A stretch of 64,000 bases of DNA from F23-D06 sp002392325 (GCA_946624065.1 CAMORT010000005.1:3524-67523); one strand, 5' to 3'. Counted from the first letter of the stretch, positions 50,582 through 59,031 are shown. The notes: generated by a model from the letters alone, not told the origin. A program made the numbers and translations.

Positions 50582-51073
50582 ATGAAAAATCTCAGCATGA
50601 TAGCCGCCGTAGGCGAAAACTTAGAACTCGGATACCAGAACCAGCTGCTATGCCATCTCCCCATTGACCTTAAACATTTCAAGGAGATCACATCTGGCCA
50701 TACGGTCCTGATGGGCGACAACACATGGTTCTCTTTGCCCAAAAAACCGCTTCCCAACCGGAGAAACATTGTCATTACATTGGATGATGTGGCGTTTCCG
50801 GATTGCGAAACCGTGCATTCCATTGAGGATGCCTTAGACCTTGTGCGAGAAAAGGATGAAGAGGCGTTTGTGATGGGTGGCGCCACCATGTACCGTCTTT
50901 TTTTGCCATACGCCGATAAACTTTATCTTACCCGCATCGTCTCTTCTTTTACGGCCGATGTCTTTTTCCCCGCAATAAAGGAGGAAGAGTGGTCGTTAGT
51001 GGAGAATGAGTTTGTGCCGAAAGATGAAAAAAATATGTATGATTTGTATTTTCAAACCTTAATCCGAAAGTAA
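50582..51073 (+). CDS. folA: Dihydrofolate reductase
   Basis: 163 residues from the ATG at 50582; the longer frame is translated repeat. DHFR motifs are present: MIAAVGENLELGYQNQLL, DLKHFKEITSGHTVLMGDNTWFSLP, RRNIVITL and FVMGGATMYRLFLPYADKLYLTRI. The catalytic Asp (E. coli Asp27) is Asp29 here. The nearly invariant Trp22 is replaced by Cys24 (LLCHLPID). The enzyme reduces dihydrofolate with NADPH. It begins an operon with a DUF4468 protein (1-nt gap) and an MbnP-like lipoprotein. Confidence 0.93.
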   Translation: MKNLSMIAAVGENLELGYQNQLLCHLPIDLKHFKEITSGHTVLMGDNTWFSLPKKPLPNRRNIVITLDDVAFPDCETVHSIEDALDLVREKDEEAFVMGGATMYRLFLPYADKLYLTRIVSSFTADVFFPAIKEEEWSLVENEFVPKDEKNMYDLYFQTLIRK

Positions 51074-51074
51074 G

Positions 51075-51626
51075 ATGAAAAAAGTTATGATGTTTCTGGT
51101 CGCGGCGATGATGATCGTAGTTGCCCATGCACAAAAACCTTCCCAGTTGCCAGTCCCTGACCTTCCCATTGACGAACGCACCAATTTGGTGACCTATCAG
51201 GATGTGGTGAAGCAGGAGGGCACGCCTAAAGTTCTGTATGACAGAGCGATGGAGTGGGTGAAAAAGTATTATAAAAACACCAATGAGGTCATCAAGAAGG
51301 CGGATGCCGAAAAATGCGTGATTGAAATGCGTTCCAGTGTGCGCATTTACTCCAAGCAGAAAGATGGCACTGAGCTTCACATAAACATTGTTTATTATAA
51401 CTTTAAGTTGGAGTGCCGCGACAACCGCTATCGTTATACGATTACCAATTTCAATGAACGGGCCGCCTCTGCCGCGCCTATTGAGAACTGGTTCAAGACC
51501 GACAGCCCATATTGGTCACCATCGCAATACGAATGGCTGACTCAGATTGACAGTCAAGTCAAAGAATTGATCAACTCCTTGGAAGAAGGTATGTTACCGC
51601 CCGAAGTCTTTGAAGATGAGTGGTAA
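51075..51626 (+). CDS. DUF4468 domain-containing exported protein
   Basis: 183 residues. A signal peptide (MKKVMMFLVAAMMIVVAHAQ) precedes a DUF4468 (TBP-like fold) domain: VLYDRAMEWVKKYYKNTNEVIKKADAEKCVIEMRSS, ELHINIVYYNFKLECRDNRYRYTITNF. The family is common in Bacteroidota and uncharacterised; a periplasmic or envelope location is expected. It starts 1 nt after folA and overlaps the next gene by 17 nt, so the three form one unit. Confidence 0.87.
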   Translation: MKKVMMFLVAAMMIVVAHAQKPSQLPVPDLPIDERTNLVTYQDVVKQEGTPKVLYDRAMEWVKKYYKNTNEVIKKADAEKCVIEMRSSVRIYSKQKDGTELHINIVYYNFKLECRDNRYRYTITNFNERAASAAPIENWFKTDSPYWSPSQYEWLTQIDSQVKELINSLEEGMLPPEVFEDEW

Positions 51627-52374
51627 AAAGATCGTAGCCCTTCTAATATCAATTCTCCTTCTATTTTCATCTTGTCAGAAACAAGTCGGGAAAATGAGGA
51701 TGAATTTCACCTTTTCAGTGGATGGACAAGCGTTGACGCAAGATTCATTGCTGTATCAGAATGCGGCGGGCAACCGTTATGAAGTTACGGAGGCGCAGTA
51801 TTTCATTTCCGATGTGGTTCTTACATCTGCCGACGGTTCTCAATATGCGATAAAATGCGATAAGTCAGCCCACTATGTGGACGCTGACATTCCCTATACG
51901 ATGACTTGGGCTCCGGAGGACGAGTTGCCTGCGGGCGCGTATTCCTCCATCAGCTTTGTGTTCGGGCTTGCGCCGGAGCTGAATGTTTCGCATAGTTATA
52001 CCGATGCGCCGGAGAACAACATGAGCTGGCCTGAAGTGCTTGGAGGCGGCTATCACAACATGAAAATCAACGGGCGATGGATAGGGGAGGATGGCGCGAC
52101 ACATCCGTTCAACCTCCACTCCGGACGGGTGGTGACTGCCGTTGGCGACGCAGTGGAAACCTCCTTCGCCGTCACATTGCCCCTAACCCAATTTGTGATT
52201 ACCAAGAACGGAATCACCGACATCATCTTGGACATGAATGTCAACCGATGGTTCTGTTCCCCGTATCTGTTTGATTTCAACTATTTTGGCGGCAGCATTA
52301 TGCAAAACGCCGAAGCACAGGAAATCTTGAAAGCCAACGGTTGGGATGTTTTCTCCATAATCTCCAATCGCTAA
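51610..52374 (+). CDS. MbnP-like lipoprotein
   Basis: 254 residues (an alternative ATG at 51616 is two codons in). A lipoprotein signal ends in LFSSC. The mature region matches the MbnP family pattern: RMNFTFSVDGQALTQDSLLYQNAAGNRYEVTEAQYFISDVVL, YSSISFVFGLAP, ENNMSWPEVLGGGYHNMKINGRW and FDFNYFGGSIMQNAEAQ near the end. MbnP relatives are associated with copper and methanobactin handling in other bacteria, but in Bacteroidota the metal role is not shown. It overlaps the DUF4468 gene and is the last gene of the folA unit. Confidence 0.82.
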   Translation: MKMSGKKIVALLISILLLFSSCQKQVGKMRMNFTFSVDGQALTQDSLLYQNAAGNRYEVTEAQYFISDVVLTSADGSQYAIKCDKSAHYVDADIPYTMTWAPEDELPAGAYSSISFVFGLAPELNVSHSYTDAPENNMSWPEVLGGGYHNMKINGRWIGEDGATHPFNLHSGRVVTAVGDAVETSFAVTLPLTQFVITKNGITDIILDMNVNRWFCSPYLFDFNYFGGSIMQNAEAQEILKANGWDVFSIISNR

Positions 52375-52473
52375 TCTTTCATTTTTCCCCTCCTCTTTTC
52401 CTCTCCTCTTTTTATACACAATTCCCTGTTTAAAAACAAATTGCGTTGTCGGATACGCTAAAAGCGGAAAACG

Positions 52474-52481
52474 TATTTTTG
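52474..52481 (+). promoter_or_regulatory. -7 promoter element for ddl
   Basis: TATTTTTG, 25 nt before the ATG at 52507. Confidence 0.6.
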
Positions 52482-52506
52482 CGCAACTTGATAAAATTGT
52501 GTGATT

Positions 52507-53499
52507 ATGTATAATGTTGCCGTAATAGCCGGTGGAGATTCCGGCGAATATGAAATCTCCTTGAAAACAGCCGATAACATCTTCAATCAGCTGGACAAGA
52601 GTTTGTTCAACCCTTACCTGATCCATTTCAGAGGTGCTGACTGGCATTATACCGATGAGAACGGGAATGTTTGCCAAGTGGACAAGAACGATTTCTCCAT
52701 TACCGTACATGGAGAAAAAATCAAGTTTGACGCAGCGTTCATAGCCATCCACGGTACGCCCGGTGAGAATGGTCGTCTGCAGGCCTATTTTGAATTGGTG
52801 GGACAGCCTTATACGGGTTGTGGGGTGTTCTGCTCCGCACTGACATTCAACAAATACTATTGCAATCTGGCGGTGGCCGGTTTCGGTGTGCCCATCTCGC
52901 CCTCGTTGCATTTTTACAATTCCGACCCTATTGATTATGAGCAGATTGAGTCTGTTTGTGGTTATCCTTGCTTTGTCAAGGCGTGTAACTCTGGTTCCAG
53001 CGTGGGGGTCACGAAAGTGCACAACAGAAGTGAGGTTGACCAAGCCTTTGCGGAAGCGTTCAAATATGACAACCAACTGATGGTGGAGAAGTTTGTGCGC
53101 GGCCGCGAGTTTACCTGCGGGGTTACCTCCGTGTATGGCGCTCCCCGTGTGCTTGCGGTAACCGAGGTGGTGGCCAGCAACGAATTCTATGACTACAACG
53201 CCAAATATACCGCCGTGGGACACAAACTCATCACACCTGCGGATCTTCCTGCTGAAATGACCCAAAAGTTGAGCGATTACGCCGTTCAGATTTTCCATAA
53301 TCTTGACTGTCACGGTGTGGTGCGCATTGATTTCATTGTTTCAGAGGACGATGGCGTGCCTTATTTCCTGGAGGTGAACACCATCCCCGGACAAACCGCT
53401 TTGAGCATCGTACCGGGTCAGGTTGAATATAATAAATTGGATATTAAAGAGTTTTATACAAAGATGGTGATGGAAGCCCTGACATTTAAGAAAGGGTGA
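52507..53499 (+). CDS. ddl: D-alanine--D-alanine ligase
   Basis: 330 residues from the ATG at 52507 (a GTG two codons upstream is the alternative). ATP-grasp ligase motifs: VIAGGDSGEYEISLKTA at the N-terminus, HGTPGENGRLQAYFELVGQPYTGCGV, PCFVKACNSGSSVGVTKV, MVEKFVRGREFTCGV and the metal-binding YFLEVNTIPGQT. It makes the D-Ala-D-Ala dipeptide for peptidoglycan. The stop codon lies within the start of a tandem repeat, so the last residues (FKKG) may have been altered by that repeat. Cell-wall hydrolase genes follow. Confidence 0.95.
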   Translation: MYNVAVIAGGDSGEYEISLKTADNIFNQLDKSLFNPYLIHFRGADWHYTDENGNVCQVDKNDFSITVHGEKIKFDAAFIAIHGTPGENGRLQAYFELVGQPYTGCGVFCSALTFNKYYCNLAVAGFGVPISPSLHFYNSDPIDYEQIESVCGYPCFVKACNSGSSVGVTKVHNRSEVDQAFAEAFKYDNQLMVEKFVRGREFTCGVTSVYGAPRVLAVTEVVASNEFYDYNAKYTAVGHKLITPADLPAEMTQKLSDYAVQIFHNLDCHGVVRIDFIVSEDDGVPYFLEVNTIPGQTALSIVPGQVEYNKLDIKEFYTKMVMEALTFKKG

Positions 53500-53600
53500 A
53501 AGGTGAACGGTGCATGGTACACGGTACACGGTGAAGGGTGAAAGGTGCACGGTACACGGTGAAGGGTACACGGAGAACGGTAAAAGGTGCACGGTGCACG
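53491..53600 (+). repeat. Degenerate GGTGAAAGGTGCACGGTACACGG tandem repeat
   Basis: More than ten imperfect 7- to 9-base steps (GGTGAAA, GGTGCAC, GGTACAC, GGTGAAG) starting at the ddl stop codon and ending before the glucosaminidase leader. The complement matches the pyrimidine-rich repeat in front of trmO. Confidence 0.85.
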
Positions 53601-53661
53601 AGAAATGGGTTGGAGGAATTGTAGAAATGTCATTCGATGGTGTTTTATTCTCAAAAAATCA

Positions 53662-54852
53662 ATGAAGAAAGATAAGAATATGAGAAATATATTGAGTGTC
53701 GGATGTTTCCTGTTGGTGTTTGTCGGAATGCTTTCGAATATTTCCGCACAATACACGGAGGCGGATATGCGCGCGTATGTGGAGCAGTATAAGGATGTGG
53801 CCATGGAGAAGATGAAGCAGTACAAGATTCCGGCCAGCATCACCTTGGCGCAAGGCATTTTTGAAAGTGCGTGTGGCAAAAGCCGCTTGGCGACGGATGG
53901 GAATAATCATTTCGGCATCAAATGCCACACCGACTGGGAGGGCGACACGATCCTTATAGACGACGATGAGTTGCAGGAGTGTTTCCGCAAATACGACAGC
54001 GTGGCGGCATCCTATACAGACCATTCGCTCTTTTTGACCACCCGAAAGCGCTATGCCAATCTGTTCTCATTAGACATTCTGGATTATCCTGGGTGGGCTC
54101 GCACGCTGAAAGCCGACGGATACGCCACTAACCCGCAGTACGCTGACCGTCTTATCAGTTTGATAGAACGGTTTGACATTGCCCGTTTGGACACCTTGTG
54201 TTTGGAACAGCAGGGCATTGTTGTGGAACGCCGGCAAAATAATACGCCCATTTCAGAAAACACTGGTGATTTGACCCAGTCTCAACAAGTTCCACCTCCG
54301 CAAAAGCCCCATGCCCGTCCGAAAATCGAGTATGTGGACAAAAACCGTGTGGATGCTCCGAATACGGTTGTGGAGACGAAAACCCATGTGGATGCGCCGC
54401 CTGCCCAAAATCCTGTATCACAACAACCAACCTCCAATACCAGAATCCAAACCTCTGGCAAATTCAAGGTTTTCACCGCTGATCAGGATTATCCCGCCGT
54501 GGCCAGTCCATTTACCTATCGCAAAGTCTTTACCAACAACAACACCTATTTCGTAGTGGCTGAGCCCGGCGACACATACGAGAAAATCGCCACGGATGTG
54601 CAGGTGTCGGCGGCCAATCTTCGCAGATTTAACGATGCGGGCAAGGACGGTCAGCCAGTGGAAAAAGAAATTGTCTATATTGAATTGAAAGCCAAGCACA
54701 ACGATGTGAGAGTGCATGTGGTGGAAAGTGGCGAGACGCTCAGGTACATTGCCCAGCGTTATGCGGTGCAGTTGAGTTACATCTTCAAATACAACGGGAT
54801 GAATGATCAATCCATCATCCAACCCGGCAATCAAATATGGTTGAAACATTAA
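53662..54852 (+). CDS. Glucosaminidase with C-terminal LysM domains
   Basis: 396 residues from the ATG at 53662 (ATG 53680, MRNILSV, is possible). Signal peptide to ...NISAQ. Residues ~50-190 are a peptidoglycan N-acetylglucosaminidase domain: IPASITLAQGIFESACGKSRLA with the catalytic Glu68, then NNHFGIKCH and YTDHSLFLTTRKRYANLF. A Pro-rich linker is followed by two LysM-type domains (VAEPGDTYEKIATDV; VESGETLRYIAQRYAVQLSYIFKYNGM). It should cleave peptidoglycan glycan strands in the periplasm. The paralog 11 nt downstream has lost the catalytic Glu. Confidence 0.9.
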   Translation: MKKDKNMRNILSVGCFLLVFVGMLSNISAQYTEADMRAYVEQYKDVAMEKMKQYKIPASITLAQGIFESACGKSRLATDGNNHFGIKCHTDWEGDTILIDDDELQECFRKYDSVAASYTDHSLFLTTRKRYANLFSLDILDYPGWARTLKADGYATNPQYADRLISLIERFDIARLDTLCLEQQGIVVERRQNNTPISENTGDLTQSQQVPPPQKPHARPKIEYVDKNRVDAPNTVVETKTHVDAPPAQNPVSQQPTSNTRIQTSGKFKVFTADQDYPAVASPFTYRKVFTNNNTYFVVAEPGDTYEKIATDVQVSAANLRRFNDAGKDGQPVEKEIVYIELKAKHNDVRVHVVESGETLRYIAQRYAVQLSYIFKYNGMNDQSIIQPGNQIWLKH

Positions 54853-54863
54853 AATCAAATGAT

Positions 54864-55970
54864 ATGAAACGAATATTTTGTCTTATAATGGTTTTTGCGG
54901 CGGTTCTTATGGTGTGGGGACAACCCGTGCCCGAAAAAGTTATCCGCGACTATGTCGATACGCATAAAGGACTGGCTGTTCAGGAGATGGAGGCATATAA
55001 GATTCCGGCCAGTATCACCTTGGCACAAGCCATCTATGCTTCCAAAGCGGGCACGAATCGAGTGGCAAAGGAGGCCAACAACCATTTCGGGATCACTTGC
55101 CATGCCAACGAGTGGGTGGGCGACACCTATTATGAAACGGAGGACCGCAGTCCCGACCATTGTTATCGGAAATATGCGGATGTGGAAAATTCCTACCGCG
55201 ACCATTCGCTGTTTTTGGCAAAACGCCCCCGTTACGCCTCGCTGTTTGAACTGCCGATCACGGATTACCGGGCTTGGGCGCGAGGCTTGAAAGAGGCAGG
55301 TTATGCGGGTAATCCGCGCTACGCCGACACGTTGATTGCCATTATTCAGAAATACGATTTGGCAAAGTTTGATGCCCTTGCGAAACCGGTCTCGGAAAAA
55401 CCTGTTGGGGTAAAAGAACAGACTCAAAACCAATCTGTTGATAACCAATCGTTGTATAAGAAAGAACATGAAAATGCGGTTAAAGAGGAACCGCGTGCCC
55501 AACAAGAGGAGTCTAAAAAGCAGGTGGAACCTGTTGATTTTCCAAAAACCACTCCGAGAACAGTGGACGATGTGCATGTGTTTGTGCTTGAATCTGGCAA
55601 AGTGCCTTTCAAGCAAGCGTATTATCCTTATACGAAACGAGCTGTGTATGAAAATAATAAGACGAAATTCATCTTGGCGAAAGCCGGTGACACATACGCA
55701 TCCTTGGCTGCTTCGTTGCAGATGACGGAGAAGAATCTGCGGATGTACAACGATGTGTACGACAATTCCGAACCTGTGGAGGGCGAAGTGGTATATGTGG
55801 AGATGAAAAGCACGAAATCGCCAGTGGGTTATCATATTTTAAGTGAGAAAGATACCTATCATTATGTGTCACAGTTGTATGGCGTTCAGCTCAAGATTCT
55901 GATCAAGCGTAACAGTGGGTCTTTGAAGAATTACAAAGTGGGCGACCGTATTTGTGTGGGATGTAAATAA
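54864..55970 (+). CDS. Glucosaminidase-like protein lacking the catalytic Glu, with LysM domains
   Basis: 368 residues from the ATG at 54864. Signal peptide (MKRIFCLIMVFAAVLMVWGQ). The domain order is the same as in the upstream gene: glucosaminidase-like region (IPASITLAQAIYASKAGTNR, NNHFGITCH, YRDHSLFLAKRPRYASLF), linker, two LysM-like domains (KAGDTYASLAASLQM; SEKDTYHYVSQLYGVQL). At the position of Glu68 in the paralog there is Ala59 (codon GCT at 55038). The fold-defining residues are otherwise kept, so this is probably a binding or regulatory pseudoenzyme rather than decay. Confidence 0.88.
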   Translation: MKRIFCLIMVFAAVLMVWGQPVPEKVIRDYVDTHKGLAVQEMEAYKIPASITLAQAIYASKAGTNRVAKEANNHFGITCHANEWVGDTYYETEDRSPDHCYRKYADVENSYRDHSLFLAKRPRYASLFELPITDYRAWARGLKEAGYAGNPRYADTLIAIIQKYDLAKFDALAKPVSEKPVGVKEQTQNQSVDNQSLYKKEHENAVKEEPRAQQEESKKQVEPVDFPKTTPRTVDDVHVFVLESGKVPFKQAYYPYTKRAVYENNKTKFILAKAGDTYASLAASLQMTEKNLRMYNDVYDNSEPVEGEVVYVEMKSTKSPVGYHILSEKDTYHYVSQLYGVQLKILIKRNSGSLKNYKVGDRICVGCK

Positions 55971-55998
55971 TTGTAAAATAAAATTTTAAGCTAAGCGA

Positions 55999-56961
55999 AT
56001 GCCAAAGTCCTTATATCACTTCAATCCAAAGACACTCTCCTTTGAGAAAGTCAAGGTCAGCTTCAAGCAGATGGCCAAGCGACTGCTTTGGGTGTTTGCG
56101 AGTGGTATCGCGTTTGCGTTGGTTTTTGTGTGGATAGCGTTTTATTTTGTTGATTCCCCGAAAGTTAAAATTCTGGAAAGAGAGAATAATGAACTGAAAA
56201 CGGAAGTGGAATATCTGTCCTCCCGCATTGATAAAATGTCGGATGTCTTGTACGATATTGAAGACCGTGATGATAATGTCTATCGTACGATTTTCGAGGC
56301 GGATCCGGTGCCGACTTCAGTGCGTTACCCTTTGTTGGTGGAAGACACGCGTTTGGACAGCATGTCGCGCTCGGAGGCGTACAACATGTTGCGTGATGCA
56401 AACAAGAAAGCAGACCAGCTGACGGTGCGCTTGGCGGCGCAGTCGAAGTCGTTAGACACCTTGGAGCGCCTTGCCACCCGGAAGTCGGAGATGCTGACTT
56501 GCATTCCGGCCATCCGTCCGCTGAAGAACATGCATGAGATCTCGTCCGGTTTCGGTCGCCGCTACCATCCGGTATTGAAAACCCTGCGAGCGCACACGGG
56601 TGTGGATATCACTGCCCCAAAGGGCACCCCAGTGTATGCCACCGCCGACGGCACGGTTTCAGGAGAGAATCCTGGCAGCGGCTATGGCATTGTGGTGGTT
56701 CTCAATCACGGTTATTCCTATCAGACTTTGTATGCCCACCTCTCCAAAAAGGCCGTGCGACCGGGTCAGAAAGTGAAACGGGGCCAGGTTATCGGTTATG
56801 TGGGCTCCACAGGCATGGCATCCGGCTCTCATTTGCATTATGAGGTCATTAAGAACGGTCAGAAGGTGAATCCGGTCTATTATTTCAATTCGGATATCAC
56901 CCCTGAAGAATATAATTCCATCTTGGAATCCTCCAAGAAGGTAAATCAAGCACTGAGTTAG
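55999..56961 (+). CDS. M23 family metallopeptidase, membrane-anchored
   Basis: 320 residues. An N-terminal segment (residues ~28-50, LLWVFASGIAFALVFVWIAFYFV) is a membrane anchor, followed by a coiled coil (ERENNELKTEVEYLSSRIDKM; DANKKADQLTVRLAAQSKSLDTLERLATRK). The LytM domain has zinc ligands His199 and Asp203 (HTGVD) and HLH at 278-280. M23 enzymes cut peptidoglycan cross-bridges or, when degenerate, activate amidases; here the ligands look intact. It belongs to the same wall-remodelling cluster as the two glucosaminidase-type genes (29-nt gap). Confidence 0.92.
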   Translation: MPKSLYHFNPKTLSFEKVKVSFKQMAKRLLWVFASGIAFALVFVWIAFYFVDSPKVKILERENNELKTEVEYLSSRIDKMSDVLYDIEDRDDNVYRTIFEADPVPTSVRYPLLVEDTRLDSMSRSEAYNMLRDANKKADQLTVRLAAQSKSLDTLERLATRKSEMLTCIPAIRPLKNMHEISSGFGRRYHPVLKTLRAHTGVDITAPKGTPVYATADGTVSGENPGSGYGIVVVLNHGYSYQTLYAHLSKKAVRPGQKVKRGQVIGYVGSTGMASGSHLHYEVIKNGQKVNPVYYFNSDITPEEYNSILESSKKVNQALS

Positions 56962-57005
56962 TAGTTAATAGTTAATAGTTTAGAGTTGATAGTTGAGAGT
57001 AGAGA
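56959..57005 (+). repeat. TAGTTAATAGTTAATAGTT simple repeat
   Basis: Steps of TAGTTAA, TAGTTTAGAGT, TGATAGT and TGAGAGT beginning in the M23 stop codon and running into the first codons of the next gene. Confidence 0.8.
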
Positions 57006-58636
57006 TTATAGATAATATTCTATTGTTCATATTGATTGTGGCTGTGGCCCTTACAGGCTGCAAGCCCAAGTATGACCATGAGGGCAAGAAAATCTTCCAT
57101 TACAACCAGTCTGAAGGCATTCAAACCCTTGACCCGGCATTTGCGTCTGGGCAGACGGTGATGTGGCCCTGCAACCAGCTTTACAACGGGCTGGTGGACA
57201 TGGATGATTCGTTGAACATCGTGCCATCCATCGCCAAACGCTGGACAATTTCGGAGGATGGATTGACCTACACCTTCTATCTCCGCGATGATGTGACCTT
57301 TCACAATACGGAATGTTATCCGTTCAAGACGCCAAGAAAGGTTGTGGCCCAGGATTTTGTGTATAGTTTCTCCCGCATTCTGGATCCTGATGTGGCCTCG
57401 CCGGGCGCTTGGATTTTCCAAAAAGTGAAACGGGATAAAGAAGGGAAACCTGCTTTTAAGGCATTGAATGACACTATTTTCCAGATTCAGTTAGCAGAAG
57501 CCTTTCCGCCATTTCTCGGCATTCTGGCTATGAAATACTGTTCCGTTGTCCCGAAAGAGGTGGTGGAACATTACGGCAAGGATTTCCGCAAAAATCCTGT
57601 GGGAACGGGTCCGTTTCAATTCCAACTCTGGCAAGAGGGCGTGAAGCTGGTGCTACGCAAAAATCCTGACTATTTTGAGCGTGACGAACAAGGCAACCGC
57701 CTGCCCTACATTGACGCGGTGGCTATTTCCTTTATTGTCGATAAACAGTCTGTGTTTATGGAATTCATGAAGGGCTCGCTGGACTTCATGTCGGGTGTGG
57801 AGGCGTGTTACAAAGACGCGTTGCTCACCAAAGACGGTCGGCTGAATCCCGAATACAAGGACAAAATCAAGATGCTGACAGGTCCGTATCTCAACACGGA
57901 ATATCTGGGTTTTATGTTGAAACCCGGCGATAAGAAGAATCCGTTGTTGGACAAGCGGGTGCGGCAGGCCATCAATTACGGGTTCGACCGTGAGAAGATG
58001 ATGAAATACTTGCGCAACAATGTGGGCTATCCCGGCACGGGCGGTTTTGTGCCCCGTGGCATGCCCTCGCATGATCCCGCGCGCACGGGCGGCTACGAAT
58101 ATAACCCCAAGAAGGCGGCTCAATTGCTGGCGGAGGCTGGCTATCCCGGCGGCAAGGGACTTCCACCTATCTCGGTGGCCGTGTCCGCCTCCTACGCCGA
58201 TTTGGTGCAATACATGCAGCATGAGTTGTCGCAACTCGGCATCGACTTGCGGCTGGATGTGATGCAGGGTGCCCAGCAGCGCGAGATGATGCGCAGTTAC
58301 CAGTTGCCCTTCTTCCGTGGTTCTTGGATCTGCGATTACCCCGATGCGGAGAACTATATGGCGCTGTTCTATTCCAAGAACCTGCAGCCCGTTGGGTCCA
58401 ACTATACGCATTATGTGAACCCCGCTTTTGACAAACTGTATGAGGCCTCCCAGCGTTGCACCGACGAGGACAAACGCAACGACTACTACACGCGCATGGA
58501 TGCCATGCTTATGGCTGACGCGCCTGTGGTGGTGCTCTATTATGACAAAGTCATCCGCTTCACCCAAGCCAACATCTCCGGCCTCGGCACTAACCCCGTG
58601 AACATGCTGGATTTGAGGAGGGTGAAAATAGATTAA
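56993..58636 (+). CDS. Peptide/solute-binding lipoprotein (OppA/SBP_bac_5 family)
   Basis: 547 residues from a TTG at 56993; no ATG exists before the signal sequence. A lipobox TGC (Cys23) follows IVAVALTGC. SBP_bac_5 motifs: IQTLDPAFASGQTVMWPCNQLYNGLVDMD, WTISEDGLTYTFYLRDDVTFHN, VVAQDFVYSFSRILDP, GTGPFQF, NPDYFERDE and RQAINYGFDREKMMKYL. It should capture oligopeptides or similar solutes for an ABC importer, whose permease and ATPase genes are not here. The repeat at 56959-57005 overlaps the start, which probably explains the non-ATG start. Confidence 0.88.
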   Translation: MRVEIIDNILLFILIVAVALTGCKPKYDHEGKKIFHYNQSEGIQTLDPAFASGQTVMWPCNQLYNGLVDMDDSLNIVPSIAKRWTISEDGLTYTFYLRDDVTFHNTECYPFKTPRKVVAQDFVYSFSRILDPDVASPGAWIFQKVKRDKEGKPAFKALNDTIFQIQLAEAFPPFLGILAMKYCSVVPKEVVEHYGKDFRKNPVGTGPFQFQLWQEGVKLVLRKNPDYFERDEQGNRLPYIDAVAISFIVDKQSVFMEFMKGSLDFMSGVEACYKDALLTKDGRLNPEYKDKIKMLTGPYLNTEYLGFMLKPGDKKNPLLDKRVRQAINYGFDREKMMKYLRNNVGYPGTGGFVPRGMPSHDPARTGGYEYNPKKAAQLLAEAGYPGGKGLPPISVAVSASYADLVQYMQHELSQLGIDLRLDVMQGAQQREMMRSYQLPFFRGSWICDYPDAENYMALFYSKNLQPVGSNYTHYVNPAFDKLYEASQRCTDEDKRNDYYTRMDAMLMADAPVVVLYYDKVIRFTQANISGLGTNPVNMLDLRRVKID

Positions 58637-58661
58637 TAGCCAACAATTAAAAATAAAAATT

Positions 58662-59000
58662 ATGCTCGAATATTTCAACGAAGTGCCCTATTCCGTCACG
58701 GTTTGCGACAAAGACGGTAAGATTTTGGAAATGAATGAAATGGCGGTGAATGTGCTGAGCCACGGCAAGCAGATTATCGGCCAAAACCTCCTCGACTGCC
58801 ATCCGGAGCCCGCCCGCACCAAACTGGCGGAGATGCTGAAGAATCATAACGTGAATGCCTACACCATCGAGAAGAACGGCAAGAAGAAACTTGTCTACCA
58901 GTCGCCTTGGTTTAAAGACGGCGAGTTTGCTGGTTACATCGAGCTTTCCATGGAGATCCCGATGGAGATGCCGCATTTTGTAAGAAAACCGAAGCAATAG
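58662..59000 (+). CDS. Single PAS-domain protein
   Basis: 112 residues, just one PAS fold: NEVPYSVTVCDKDGKILEMNEMAVNVL, GKQIIGQNLLDCHPEPARTKLAEML, and VYQSPWFKDGEFAGYIELSMEIP. PAS domains bind small ligands or sense redox or light; with no output domain it must act through a partner. It follows the peptide-binding lipoprotein by 25 nt and is probably cotranscribed. Confidence 0.85.
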   Translation: MLEYFNEVPYSVTVCDKDGKILEMNEMAVNVLSHGKQIIGQNLLDCHPEPARTKLAEMLKNHNVNAYTIEKNGKKKLVYQSPWFKDGEFAGYIELSMEIPMEMPHFVRKPKQ

Positions 59001-59031
59001 AGAGTTTTTATTCTTTTTTTGTAGTTTTTTA

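Noticed and set aside
57653..58678. 341-codon minus-strand open frame opposite the peptide-binding protein
   Set aside because: His-rich shadow translation; the plus-strand protein matches SBP_bac_5 throughout.
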